DNA of 64,000 nt, taken from the NCBI RefSeq assembly GCF_000712055.1, contig NZ_JOOA01000002.1:1798001-1862000 (forward strand). Reading direction: 5' to 3'. Of the stretch, positions 33,158 to 41,413 are shown piece after piece. The position numbers and the translations under genes are program-made. The notes under the pieces were generated by a model. The model had not been told where the DNA came from. It saw only the letters and a program-made list of their open reading frames with translations, and did no database searches. How positions within the stretch are numbered: the first letter of the stretch is position 1; every line of letters starts with the position of its first letter. The DNA is from Ruminococcus sp. HUN007 (GTDB lineage: Bacteria > Bacillota > Clostridia > Oscillospirales > Ruminococcaceae).

Positions 33158-34243
33158 TTATTTATCAATATCTTTTCCTTTATCCTGAAGAATATTCCGG
33201 ATATAATACGTACTTCTTCCAACTCCGGATTTCACAATAACCTGTTCTTCCGTGAGTTTTTTCAATGCTGACAATACAGATGACCTGCCGAATAACGGAC
33301 AGTTACTGATCACATCACTGCCGGTGAATTTTCCTGTTTTGCTGTCAACATATACTTTTACAACATCATACGCTGAACTTTTCACTCCGATATCGTTCAT
33401 AAGTCCTACACGCTTTTCAAATTCATTGTATGAGACAAGTATGATCTTAAGCATGTATTTTATAAACGGTCTGTAATCATTGCGGTTTTCATACCAGTCA
33501 TAATTCGACTGCTCAAGGACTTCATAATATGTTTCCTTAGTTTTCTCGATTTCTTTTTCGATACTGATATATTTTCCGACTGTAAATCCTGATTTGTAAA
33601 GCAGTAAAAGAGTCATAAGTCTGCTCATCCTTCCGTTACCGTCATTAAACGGATGGATACAAAGAAAATCGCATATAAAAACCGGTATCAGTATAAGAGG
33701 ATCGACATATTCCAGCGCCATAGCCCTGCTGAAACTCTCACACAAATCTTCAACTGACTGCGGAGTTTCAAACGGTTCAACAGGAGTAAATCTCACTTTC
33801 CTTGTACCGTCGGCCAGCGTTTCAGCTATATAATTCTGAACATTCTTAAACCTTCCGCCGAATTCAAGTCCGGCTGGTTCCAGCAGATCTCTGTGAAGCT
33901 GAAGAATATACGACGACCTTACCGGAATGTATTCATAATTCTCATGTATTGTTTTAAGAACATTACGATAACCAAGTATCTCCTGCTCACCCCTGTTTCG
34001 CGGCTGAGTTTTTTCATTTATAAGCTGATGCATTCTTGTGCTGGTCGTTACGATACCCTCAATTTTATTTGAAGCTTCTGTACTCTGAATTCTCGCTATT
34101 TCAACGAGTCTGTCCAGTTCAGCTGGTTTTTGTCTTATAAAAAACTCCTGACGGCCTTTGCATTCATGAATTTTTGCAACAAGGCGAAGTATTTCGCTGT
34201 CCCAGCATTCTTCCGCAAATCTGCTGTAATCAAATACTCTCAT
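33158..34243 (-). CDS. Fic family protein (AMPylation), class II-type inhibitory motif
   Basis: The 361-residue protein has the Fic_N domain with the self-inhibitory helix (IQSTEASNKIEGI), the Fic core with the complete active motif HPFNDGNGRMSR (about residue 197), and a C-terminal winged helix (GSDVISNCPLFGRSSVLSAL). Fic enzymes add AMP to proteins; the inhibitory helix lies in the same chain ahead of the core. AAAGGA supports ATG 34243. The RNA ligase gene follows at 15 bp. The targets are unknown. Confidence 0.92.
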   Translation of the reverse strand: MRVFDYSRFAEECWDSEILRLVAKIHECKGRQEFFIRQKPAELDRLVEIARIQSTEASNKIEGIVTTSTRMHQLINEKTQPRNRGEQEILGYRNVLKTIHENYEYIPVRSSYILQLHRDLLEPAGLEFGGRFKNVQNYIAETLADGTRKVRFTPVEPFETPQSVEDLCESFSRAMALEYVDPLILIPVFICDFLCIHPFNDGNGRMSRLMTLLLLYKSGFTVGKYISIEKEIEKTKETYYEVLEQSNYDWYENRNDYRPFIKYMLKIILVSYNEFEKRVGLMNDIGVKSSAYDVVKVYVDSKTGKFTGSDVISNCPLFGRSSVLSALKKLTEEQVIVKSGVGRSTYYIRNILQDKGKDIDK

Positions 34244-34394
34244 GATATTCCTTTCGTCCGGCATTTTCAGTTTTCGTCCATATTATATCATGAATTGGAC
34301 GAAAAAGCAATAGTCCGGACGAAAATTTCTTTCAGTTACACTGTTGACCTGCCGTTTCATATATGATATCATACAGAGTATAAAAATCTCCCTT

Positions 34395-34425
34395 GACCTT
34401 CCCCTTACGGCATGGTTTATACTAT
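34395..34425 (+). promoter_or_regulatory. MerR-type promoter with 19-bp spacer
   Basis: TTGACC (34395-34400) and TATACT (34420-34425) are 19 bp apart, the overlong spacing used by MerR activators. The spacer holds a dyad between ACCTTCCCC and GGCATGGT. The serine hydrolase and a merR gene follow. Confidence 0.8.
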
Positions 34426-34456
34426 AAACATAAACCTGCGCAAAGGAGAATGAACA

Positions 34457-35434
34457 ATGGATAAGACGAAGATCAGAGGAATGGAAAATGCCGTTGCCGG
34501 AGATTACAGCAACACTGCAGGCATCGCCGTAATGAAAGACGGAAAACTGGTTTATGAAAAATATTTCAGCGGATGTACGGAAGAAAGCCGTATCCATGTG
34601 TTTTCAGTCACCAAAAGTATTGTTTCCGTATTGTTCGGCATCGCACTGGATAAAGGACTTTTAGACAGCATCGACCGGAAAGTTCTTGATTTTTATCCGG
34701 ACTACACGGTGAAAAAGGGCGAAAAGACGATACAGAACATTACCATACGTGATATTCTCACCATGACTGCACCGTATAAATTCCGTTTCAATCCGTATGT
34801 AAAATATTTCACAAGTCCCGACTGGGTGAAATTTTCACTTGATACGCTCGGCGGAAAGCGGCATACAGGTGAGTTCCGATATGCACCGATAATCGGTCCG
34901 GATATTCTGTCCGGCATTCTTGTAAAAGCTACCGGCATGTCCGTACTGGATTTTGCAAAGGAAAATCTGTTTGAACCGCTCGGCATAAACGTCGGTGAAA
35001 GTATCATTTTCCGGAACAAGGATGAGCAGATGGCATTTTACAAAGCTACCGATATAAGCGGATGGGTCGCAGATCCTAAAGGCATAAATACTACCGGATG
35101 GGGCCTTACTCTTTCGCCGGTGGATATGGCGAAGATCGGACAGATGCTTTTAAACGGCGGAACCTGGAACGGTAAACGCATCGTATCGGAAAAATGGATA
35201 TCCGAAAGCACATCTGAACACAGCCGATGGAAAAAGCTCAATATCCCGTACGGATATCTGTGGTGGCTTGGCCGTGACTGTGACGGATTTGCCGCAATGG
35301 GCGACGGTGGTAACATCATCCGGGTTAGTACGAAGAAAAAACTTGTTGTCGCGATCACCTGTCTTTTCGTGCCGCGTGCAAAGGACAGAATCGATTTTAT
35401 CAAAGAATACATCGAACCGGCATTTGACGAATAA
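34457..35434 (+). CDS. Serine hydrolase of the beta-lactamase (class C-like) family
   Basis: The 325-residue protein has the SxxK motif in HVFSVTKSIVSVLFGIAL (about residue 54), a Tyr motif region (GEFRYAPIIGPDILSGIL) and a late GDGGNIIRV in place of the KTG triad. It has no signal peptide, so it acts inside the cell or leaves by another route. Family members are esterases and peptidases more often than drug-inactivating enzymes. AAAGGAG lies before the ATG. The merR gene follows at 39 bp and the promoter has MerR spacing, so it is probably induced by that regulator's ligand. Confidence 0.85.
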   Translation: MDKTKIRGMENAVAGDYSNTAGIAVMKDGKLVYEKYFSGCTEESRIHVFSVTKSIVSVLFGIALDKGLLDSIDRKVLDFYPDYTVKKGEKTIQNITIRDILTMTAPYKFRFNPYVKYFTSPDWVKFSLDTLGGKRHTGEFRYAPIIGPDILSGILVKATGMSVLDFAKENLFEPLGINVGESIIFRNKDEQMAFYKATDISGWVADPKGINTTGWGLTLSPVDMAKIGQMLLNGGTWNGKRIVSEKWISESTSEHSRWKKLNIPYGYLWWLGRDCDGFAAMGDGGNIIRVSTKKKLVVAITCLFVPRAKDRIDFIKEYIEPAFDE

Positions 35435-35473
35435 CAGATCACCATTTTAGCCGGTAAACAGGAGAATAAACTT

Positions 35474-36298
35474 ATGCTTTCTATCGGAGAATTCTCAAAG
35501 ATCTGCAGTGTATCAGCAAAAACGCTGCGATACTACGCCGAAATAGGCCTGCTCGAACCGGAAAAGGTAGATCCCGAAAACGGATACCGCTACTATTCCG
35601 TAGATCAGCTTGAAACGATGCTGTTTATAAACCGCCTTAAGTCGTATTCATTTTCACTGGATGAGATAAAGAATATCATCCGCTCGGAGGAAATGAACGG
35701 AGACGGACTTTATCAGGCATTTGCCCGGAAGAAAAATGAGATCGAAGAGCAGATAAATGACCGGAACCGAATTTTAGCGCAGCTGGAAAATGATATTTCG
35801 ATGATCCGCGAAGGCAGATCTGTCATGTCATATCTGAATGATATTGATATCCAGCTTGCTGATGTTCCGAAAATGTATCTTATGTCGGTCAGAAAAATGG
35901 TAGGTCCAGATGACTATCCCCTCGAATACAGCCGCTGCTATGAACATATCTTCAAGCGGATAGCAACTGACAAACTCACCCTGAGTGGTCCGCCGATGGT
36001 GCTTTTTCACAGTTCCGAATACACACCGGAGGGTCTGGATACTGAATTCGCCGTACCGGTAAAGGAATACGCCACCGGCACACGGGATTTCTGTCCGGGG
36101 CTGTGTCTGAAAACCATCCTTCACGGCCCGTACTCCGGCCTTCCTTCAGTCTACGCAAAGCAAACAGAATGGGCGGAGAAAAACGGATACATCTGTACAG
36201 GAGCACTTTTTGAAGTTTATGTAACAGATCCGTCGCAGGTCACAGACGAAAGCGAATATATCACCGAGGTTTACTATCCGGTGAGGAAGAATGCATAA
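35474..36298 (+). CDS. MerR regulator with GyrI-like effector domain
   Basis: The 274-residue protein starts with a MerR winged helix (MLSIGEFSKICSVSAKTLRY, YYAEIGLLEPEKVDPENGYR), then a coiled-coil dimer helix (about 75-115, ARKKNEIEEQINDRNRILAQ), then a GyrI/SOUL-type small-molecule-binding domain (about 125-272, ending EYITEVYYPVRKNA). This is the BmrR layout, which senses drugs or other cationic compounds. It lies in the operon it most likely controls. CAGGAG precedes the ATG. Confidence 0.92.
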   Translation: MLSIGEFSKICSVSAKTLRYYAEIGLLEPEKVDPENGYRYYSVDQLETMLFINRLKSYSFSLDEIKNIIRSEEMNGDGLYQAFARKKNEIEEQINDRNRILAQLENDISMIREGRSVMSYLNDIDIQLADVPKMYLMSVRKMVGPDDYPLEYSRCYEHIFKRIATDKLTLSGPPMVLFHSSEYTPEGLDTEFAVPVKEYATGTRDFCPGLCLKTILHGPYSGLPSVYAKQTEWAEKNGYICTGALFEVYVTDPSQVTDESEYITEVYYPVRKNA

Positions 36299-36343
36299 AT
36301 TTACGGTCGTCAACTTAAGACGGCCGTTTTGAGTATATTCAAA

Positions 36344-36397
36344 TTTTGATTATGTCTTTATCTATGATTTTTTACGAGATAAAGACACAATTGAAAG
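36344..36397. repeat. TGTCTTTATCT hairpin repeat, copy 2
   Basis: Arms TGTCTTTATCT (36,353-36,363) and AGATAAAGACA (36,377-36,387). Flanks match copy 3, 100 bp further on. Confidence 0.8.
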
Positions 36398-36440
36398 AAA
36401 CTGCTCAATCGGCGTATTTACGAGGATTAGATAATCTTTC

Positions 36441-36497
36441 TGATTTTGATCTTGTCTTTATCTATGTTTTTTTATGAGATAAAGACACGATTGAATT
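36441..36497. repeat. TGTCTTTATCT hairpin repeat, copy 3
   Basis: Arms at 36,453-36,463 and 36,477-36,487. The copy starts TGATTTTGATC and ends CACGATTGAATT, like the one at 28,165. With copy 2 it fills most of the 314-bp gap before the second sigma gene. Confidence 0.8.
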
Positions 36498-36612
36498 GAC
36501 CTCCGTAATATAATGTTATCCTCATATTCGGTACCGATATCGAAAAAATCAAAAAATCATCCGACACTTCACCGTGTTCGATTGTATTATAAGTGAAAGG
36601 GGGCGATGCAGT

Positions 36613-37110
36613 ATGTCAGAAGCTTTGTTACGTACGGACAAAGAAATAACCGATATTTACATGCGTCACGTTAAAACCGTTTACCGTGTGTGCTTCGCAT
36701 ACATGAAAAACAAGTCCGACACTGAAGATGCTGTTGAAGAAACATTTTACCGGATGATACGAAAAGGTCCGCAGTTTGAAAACGAAGAACACGAGAAGGC
36801 CTGGCTTATCAGGACGGCAACAAACATCTGTCTGAATATGCTGAACCACTGGCAGAGGAACAATGAAAACATCGAAGATCATACCGATCTGAAAAGTCCT
36901 GAAAAAGCTAATACCGATGAGATACTGCAAATCGTGCTTGACCTTCCTGAAAAATACAAAACCGTGGTCTATCTTTACTACTACGAAGGATATACAAGTC
37001 CGGAGATTGCGGAGATCCTGCAGAAGCCGAATTCGACTGTCCGGAATCATCTTCATGAAGCACGTACAATTCTGAAAGAAAGGTTAGGCGATGATTTTTA
37101 TGAAAAATAA
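36613..37110 (+). CDS. ECF-type RNA polymerase sigma factor
   Basis: The 165-residue protein has region 2 (DIYMRHVKTVYRVCFAYMKN, DTEDAVEETFYRMIRKGP, AWLIRTATNICLNMLNHWQR) and region 4 (LPEKYKTVVYLYYYEGYTSP, EIAEILQKPNSTVRNHLHEA). AAAGGGGG lies before ATG 36613. It overlaps the next gene by 20 bp, so the sigma factor and membrane protein are made together. Confidence 0.92.
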   Translation: MSEALLRTDKEITDIYMRHVKTVYRVCFAYMKNKSDTEDAVEETFYRMIRKGPQFENEEHEKAWLIRTATNICLNMLNHWQRNNENIEDHTDLKSPEKANTDEILQIVLDLPEKYKTVVYLYYYEGYTSPEIAEILQKPNSTVRNHLHEARTILKERLGDDFYEK

Positions 37111-38689
37111 AAAGATCATTGATTCATGGAACAGTATCGCACCTGATGAATCTGCTGAAAAGCGTATGCTTAAAGCGATACTCGATAAAAATCATAATGC
37201 TGAATATGAAGGCTGTCCGGATGAAGGCAGTGATATTATTACGAATGAATACACTGTAAGCAGAGGAAAAACCGCTAAACAGATACTTCGTACGGCTCTT
37301 CCTGCCGCAGCCTGCATTGCACTGATATTCGGTGTGGTAAAGTTCACATCTGATCATTTGCCGGCTGGCGATAATAATGATAATGAAATAAACATTTCGG
37401 CCGGTGAAACAAGCGGTACTGTCATATCTGAGATGACCGGAAGTGAAAAAAGCACAGACTCATCATTTTCATCCGTTTCAGAGATGACCGCAGTTACTGA
37501 TATTCCTGCAAATTCAGATACTGATGCATCAGCTGCATCGTCCGCAGTAAGTTCCGATGAAAACCAAAAGAGTTCCGAAACAGCCGGCACCACCCCGACA
37601 GAATCTCAAAAGGTTGAGAAAAAAGAAACCGAAAGAACCGTCCCTGCAAATACTGAACCGGAAACCGCCGATAAGGAAGAAAATCCGAAAACACAGAAAG
37701 TCACTGACCCGAAATATATAACTACGACAGTAACCACAGAATCAAAACCTCGTGAAACTCTTCCGGAAGTTACGACTGTTCCGGCGGTGAAACGGCTTAT
37801 CACCAAAGATGAACTGATTGGACTTTCAAAGAAGGGAGATTCACTTAAACTAAATGACCTTAAGAGTTTTGAATTTGAAGATATCGGTTCCGGAATATAT
37901 ATTTTACGTTATCCTGTCGAAAACACCGACTATGCGCTTTGCCTGTTCTATCAGCGTTCATGGGTAGATGATTCCCAGACACCGGACAAAACGGCACTCG
38001 TTCGTATGAATTCAAATGACCTCAGAGGTATCGACATAAGAGAAAGCACACCGGAACAGATACTTGCAGTATTAAACGGCGAGACAGAAGAAAAGAAGAA
38101 TATCCCTCTTGATTTCATACTTGCGCAGTTTTCAAGAAACGCACATCTGACATGGACTGATCTTGAAAAATACAAAGCTTCTGACGGAAGCACCGAATAC
38201 CAAAAACAGTACAGGATCGAAAACAGCTTCTGCTCACTCTACGCCAGAGGTAACGACAACGGATATGTAACTTCTGCAGTTCTTGTTTTACCTGAAAGCG
38301 CCTGGGCTGAAACAGCTGATATCTACCGCAATTCACCGGAACAGCTTCTTGCATTTGAAGGCGGAGTAACCACCGGCCTTTCTGCTGAAAATATAAAGCA
38401 GATCACATTTACTGAATATAATTCCGGCAAAACTATTGTCCTTGACAATTCAGAAGCATTTCTGTTCTCAGCAAAAATACGCAGATTTCATATTGGCCGG
38501 CAGGTAAGCGGCTGGCGCGAAAATAACGGCAGCCTGATAAGCTACACTGTTGAATATAGCGACGGTACAACAAGAAATATCAGCGTTATGCATCCTTACA
38601 TCATTGTCGACGGAACCGCATATTATTCAACGACTGAAGATATATCCGTATTCACTGATTATGCAGAGCATCTGAAAAGCAAGCAGTAA
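37091..38689 (+). CDS. Membrane protein paired with ECF sigma factor
   Basis: The 532-residue protein has a cytoplasmic N-terminus of about 75 residues (anti-sigma-like, DSWNSIAPDESAEKRMLKAI), one membrane helix (TALPAAACIALIFGVVKF), a Ser/Thr/Glu/Pro-rich linker of about 120 residues, and a large outer domain from about residue 235 (LITKDELIGLSKKGDSLKLN). The layout fits a regulator that senses at the surface and holds the sigma factor inside; this is inferred from position and topology. Start at 37091 (AGG at 7 bp) or 37100; both are in frame. Confidence 0.75.
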   Translation: MIFMKNKKIIDSWNSIAPDESAEKRMLKAILDKNHNAEYEGCPDEGSDIITNEYTVSRGKTAKQILRTALPAAACIALIFGVVKFTSDHLPAGDNNDNEINISAGETSGTVISEMTGSEKSTDSSFSSVSEMTAVTDIPANSDTDASAASSAVSSDENQKSSETAGTTPTESQKVEKKETERTVPANTEPETADKEENPKTQKVTDPKYITTTVTTESKPRETLPEVTTVPAVKRLITKDELIGLSKKGDSLKLNDLKSFEFEDIGSGIYILRYPVENTDYALCLFYQRSWVDDSQTPDKTALVRMNSNDLRGIDIRESTPEQILAVLNGETEEKKNIPLDFILAQFSRNAHLTWTDLEKYKASDGSTEYQKQYRIENSFCSLYARGNDNGYVTSAVLVLPESAWAETADIYRNSPEQLLAFEGGVTTGLSAENIKQITFTEYNSGKTIVLDNSEAFLFSAKIRRFHIGRQVSGWRENNGSLISYTVEYSDGTTRNISVMHPYIIVDGTAYYSTTEDISVFTDYAEHLKSKQ

Positions 38690-38717
38690 ACTTATCATAC
38701 CGTGTTTCATACAAAAT

Positions 38718-38757
38718 AAGGCATGACTTCGCATTTACGCAGGTCATGCCTTGTTTT
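38718..38757. terminator. Bidirectional terminator, GGCATGAC type
   Basis: AAGGCATGAC pairs with GTCATGCCTT across a loop holding TTTACGC, followed by T-rich DNA. A nearly identical terminator lies at 43,118. Confidence 0.82.
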
Positions 38758-38758
38758 G

Positions 38759-39289
38759 TTATTCAAATCTGTACTCGCTGACTGAGCAGTTCTTGACCCC
38801 GAATGATGCGTATTCGTCATTGGTCATCTCGTTGAAATACGAATGAACCACCCTTGCGATTCCGTTATGTGCAACGAGGATATAGTCGCCTCCGTTTTCC
38901 TTCAGTTCATCGAGAAGATTGTAGATACGCTGTGCCATCTGAAACATCGACTCACCGCCGTCGTAACGGTTCAGAAACTGCTTTTTCGCCTCATGAAATT
39001 CCTTCCCGTCACGGGGCGTGGATTCATATTTTCCGAACCGCTGCTCGATAAGACGTATTTCTTCGCGCATCGGAATGCCGCATATTTCAGAAATATGTGC
39101 CGCCGTATCCTTCGCACGCGAAAGCGGTGAATACAGTATAGCATCCGCTTTTATCCCCATCTTCTTTATCATCTCACCGGTCTCGACAGCCTGTGCATGC
39201 CCCCGCTCAGTAAGCGGACTGTCCGTCGCCCCGCATATCTTGTTTTCAACATTCCAGACGGTCTCACCGTGTCTTACAAACCAAATCAT
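38759..39289 (-). CDS. Histidine phosphatase family protein (phosphoglycerate mutase-like)
   Basis: The 176-residue protein has the phosphohistidine motif WFVRHGETVWN at the N-terminus, the glutamate-type loop EQRFGKYEST, and the second catalytic histidine in ILVAHNGIARV. Small size suggests a phosphatase acting on a small phosphate ester rather than a mutase. I chose ATG 39289 because GAGG is well placed. The same frame stays open for another 120 residues upstream, through the 13-bp array (KKTSEENKRRKQA units, start 39649), so a long, highly charged N-terminal extension is possible. Confidence 0.87.
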   Translation of the reverse strand: MIWFVRHGETVWNVENKICGATDSPLTERGHAQAVETGEMIKKMGIKADAILYSPLSRAKDTAAHISEICGIPMREEIRLIEQRFGKYESTPRDGKEFHEAKKQFLNRYDGGESMFQMAQRIYNLLDELKENGGDYILVAHNGIARVVHSYFNEMTNDEYASFGVKNCSVSEYRFE

Positions 39290-39298
39290 TTTCTGCCT

Positions 39299-39635
39299 CG
39301 CTTTTCTTCGGTTATTTTCTTCGCTTGTTTTCTTCGCTTGCTTTCTTCGCTTGTTTTCTTCGCTTGCTTTCTTCGCTTGTTTTCTTCGCTTGTTTTCTTC
39401 GCTTGTTTTCTTCGCTTGTTTTCTTCGCTTGTTTTCTTCGCTTGTTTTCTTCGCTTGTTTTCTTCGCTTGTTTTCTTCGCTTGCTTTCTTCGCTTGTTTT
39501 CTTCGCTTGTTTTCTTCGCTTGTTTTCTTCGCTTGTTTTCTTCGCTTGTTTTCTTCGCTTGTTTTCTTCGCTTGTTTTCTTCGCTTGTTTTCTTCGCTTG
39601 TTTTCTTCGCTTGTTTCCTTCGCTTGTTTCCTTCG
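39299..39635. repeat. 13-bp tandem repeat array, about 26 units
   Basis: The unit on the plus strand is CGCTTGTTTTCTT; most units are exact and a few have CGCTTGCTTTCTT or an end variant. There are no spacers, so it is not a CRISPR. Because 13 is not a multiple of three, each frame cycles through the same 39 bases and gives the same peptide; on the minus strand it is KKTSEENKRRKQA, with no stop in any frame. It lies immediately upstream of the histidine phosphatase start. Confidence 0.96.
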
Positions 39636-39746
39636 TGAATATATTTCAATTATAACATTTCATCGGCAATATAACAATGTAATTTTCTGACTGTCACATT
39701 GTCATTATCATATATAAGTTCGCGCCAATTCTTTCAGAAAATGAGT

Positions 39747-39808
39747 TACCCCCTCGAACGAGGGGGTAAAATTATAATTGCACAGGTTCCGGAACGGAAC
39801 CTGTGCAA
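39747..39808. terminator. Two adjacent strong hairpins
   Basis: TACCCCCTCG/CGAGGGGGTA (39,747-39,768) and TTGCACAGGTTCC/GGAACCTGTGCAA (39,778-39,808) are perfect stems. They lie between the 13-bp array and the end of the leftward metallophosphatase gene and probably end its transcript. Confidence 0.65.
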
Positions 39809-39852
39809 CCTTTTATTCGCAGCCTACTGCCGGTCGTAATAAGTTTTTCCGC

Positions 39853-40404
39853 TTACTGAACCAAAAGCTTCGAATTCTCCACTATCTCTTTCAGCGTTCT
39901 CGGAGTATAATCCATGTACGGCAGCATGCATCCGACGTTGTAGCACTCATACGGAAGATCCCTTGCTTTCATTTTTTCGGCATACTCCTTATAAGGATCA
40001 TAGTCTCTGCCTGTATGTATATGGCCATACAGATGTATATATCCGTAATCTGCATTTTTCCAGTGAGCGATCGGATAATGGCAGAGAACAACGTGGTTTT
40101 CTCCGTCTTTTACTGTTTCCATTTCTTTTACCCAGACAAACTGTTTTTCCAGTTCGGCGTTCATTCTGTCATGATTTCCGAGAATAAGATATTTCCGGCC
40201 TTTGAGCTTTTTCAGCACTTCAAGTCCGACATCATTCTTCCATGCGAAGTCTCCGAGTATATAGACCTCATCACCGTTTCCTACTACGCTGTTCCAGTTG
40301 CTTATGATCGTTTCGTGCATCTCATCGAGTGATGAAAACGGTCTTGCGTCAAATCTCAGTGCGTTCGGATGGCCTATATGGTAATCACTTATATATCGCT
40401 TCAT
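39853..40404 (-). CDS. Calcineurin-like metallophosphoesterase
   Basis: The 183-residue protein carries the metal motifs in order: SDYHIGHPN (DxH), VYILGDFAWKN (GDxxx), YLILGNHDRMN (GNHD), VVLCHYPIAHW and YGHIHTGRD (GHxH). It is a small stand-alone phosphoesterase; the substrate could be a nucleotide or phosphoprotein. GAGG precedes ATG 40404. It has no signal peptide and no operon partner in view. Confidence 0.9.
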   Translation of the reverse strand: MKRYISDYHIGHPNALRFDARPFSSLDEMHETIISNWNSVVGNGDEVYILGDFAWKNDVGLEVLKKLKGRKYLILGNHDRMNAELEKQFVWVKEMETVKDGENHVVLCHYPIAHWKNADYGYIHLYGHIHTGRDYDPYKEYAEKMKARDLPYECYNVGCMLPYMDYTPRTLKEIVENSKLLVQ

Positions 40405-40596
40405 TTCTGCCTCTTTTCTTATTATCGTTCTGAAATAATACACTTCAATTATAACATCTTACCGGCCGATCCACAATACAAATTTTCACCTGATTCCTGA
40501 TGGTATACATTCACATCCTGATCACTACTGTTTTCCGGAAAAAATGCATTAAAATATTTTTTTCAAAGGGGTCTTCTCCAAAACGGTCAACGGTGT

Positions 40597-40622
40597 TATA
40601 ATAACATTGACCGGAACGGTCA
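40597..40622 (+). promoter_or_regulatory. -10 box and TetR-type operator
   Basis: TATAAT (40,597-40,602) is followed at once by the dyad TGACCG-GAA-CGGTCA (40,608-40,622). A further ACGGTCA half-site lies at 40,583-40,589. The site covers the likely transcription start of the tetR gene, which fits self-repression. Confidence 0.7.
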
Positions 40623-40640
40623 CCGGAGGTGAGAAACAGT

Positions 40641-41252
40641 ATGAATGAAAAGTTTTTTAATTTAAGCGAGGAAAAAAGAGTATGCATTATCAATGCCGGT
40701 TATCGTATTTTTGCGGAAAACAGCTACAGAAAAAGTCCGGTAAGCGAGATAGCTGCGGAGGCCGGAATAAGCAAGTCACTGCTTTTCCATTATTTCAGAA
40801 ACAAGAAGGAACTGTACCTTTACCTGCTTAAATATGCAGCCGAGATCACGTTTACCTATCTTAATGATTACAGATGCTACGAGGAAGAAGATATTTTTGA
40901 GATCATGCTCCGCGGTCTGACTGCCAAGATCAACATGATGAAAAAATATCCCGACATCACAAGATTCACACTGAGGGCGTACTACGAGACCGATGCGGAA
41001 GTTGCAGATGAGATCAAGGCACTTATAGGCAGGACTGCATCGTACGGGGCAAACAGTTCAAAACTGAAGCTCGATCCGGCGCAGTTCAAGGACGGACTCG
41101 ATCTGGAAATGATGTACAACGACATGTATTTTGCTTCGGAAGGATATCTGTGGGAGAACACACGAAGCGGGATCATTGACGTTGACAAGGCGGAACGGGA
41201 TTTCAGAAAGATGATAAATTTCTGGAAATTGCTTTATCTGAAGCAGGAATAA
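40641..41252 (+). CDS. TetR/AcrR-family regulator
   Basis: The 203-residue protein has a TetR DNA-binding head at residues 10-55 (KRVCIINAGYRIFAENSYRK, PVSEIAAEAGISKSLLFHYF, RNKKELYLYLL) and an all-helical ligand domain. GGAGGTG precedes ATG 40641. An operator-like dyad lies upstream, and an ABC transporter unit follows after a MITE-like element, so it probably represses that transporter. Confidence 0.9.
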   Translation: MNEKFFNLSEEKRVCIINAGYRIFAENSYRKSPVSEIAAEAGISKSLLFHYFRNKKELYLYLLKYAAEITFTYLNDYRCYEEEDIFEIMLRGLTAKINMMKKYPDITRFTLRAYYETDAEVADEIKALIGRTASYGANSSKLKLDPAQFKDGLDLEMMYNDMYFASEGYLWENTRSGIIDVDKAERDFRKMINFWKLLYLKQE

Positions 41253-41255
41253 CCT

Positions 41256-41372
41256 AAGGAAACGCTGATTTATTCATAAATCAGCGTGGGGGTTCGGGGC
41301 GAAGCCCCGTAAAATCCCACCTTCGGAAATCCGGCTTCGCCGGATTTCCGATTTAATCAGTGTTTCCCTAAG
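41256..41372. repeat. MITE-like element with terminal inverted repeats
   Basis: It starts AAGGAAACGCTGATT and ends AATCAGTGTTTCCCTAAG, an inverted repeat with few mismatches. Inside are three hairpins: TGATTTATTCATAAATCA, CGGGGCGAAGCCCCG and GGAAATCCGGC with its inverse. It has no coding capacity. It lies between tetR and the ABC genes, so it would be transcribed if these form one operon. Confidence 0.85.
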
Positions 41373-41413
41373 AGACAACACAAAGACAGTAACAAAAGAA
41401 ATGAGGGAGAAAA

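Noticed and set aside
39299-39635. Tandem array as a CRISPR
   Set aside because: The 13-bp units are contiguous with no spacers, and no cas genes are near.
39018-39690. Three long hydrophobic plus-strand frames over the 13-bp array
   Set aside because: They exist only because the repeat has no stops in any frame; they lack ribosome sites and run antisense to the phosphatase gene.
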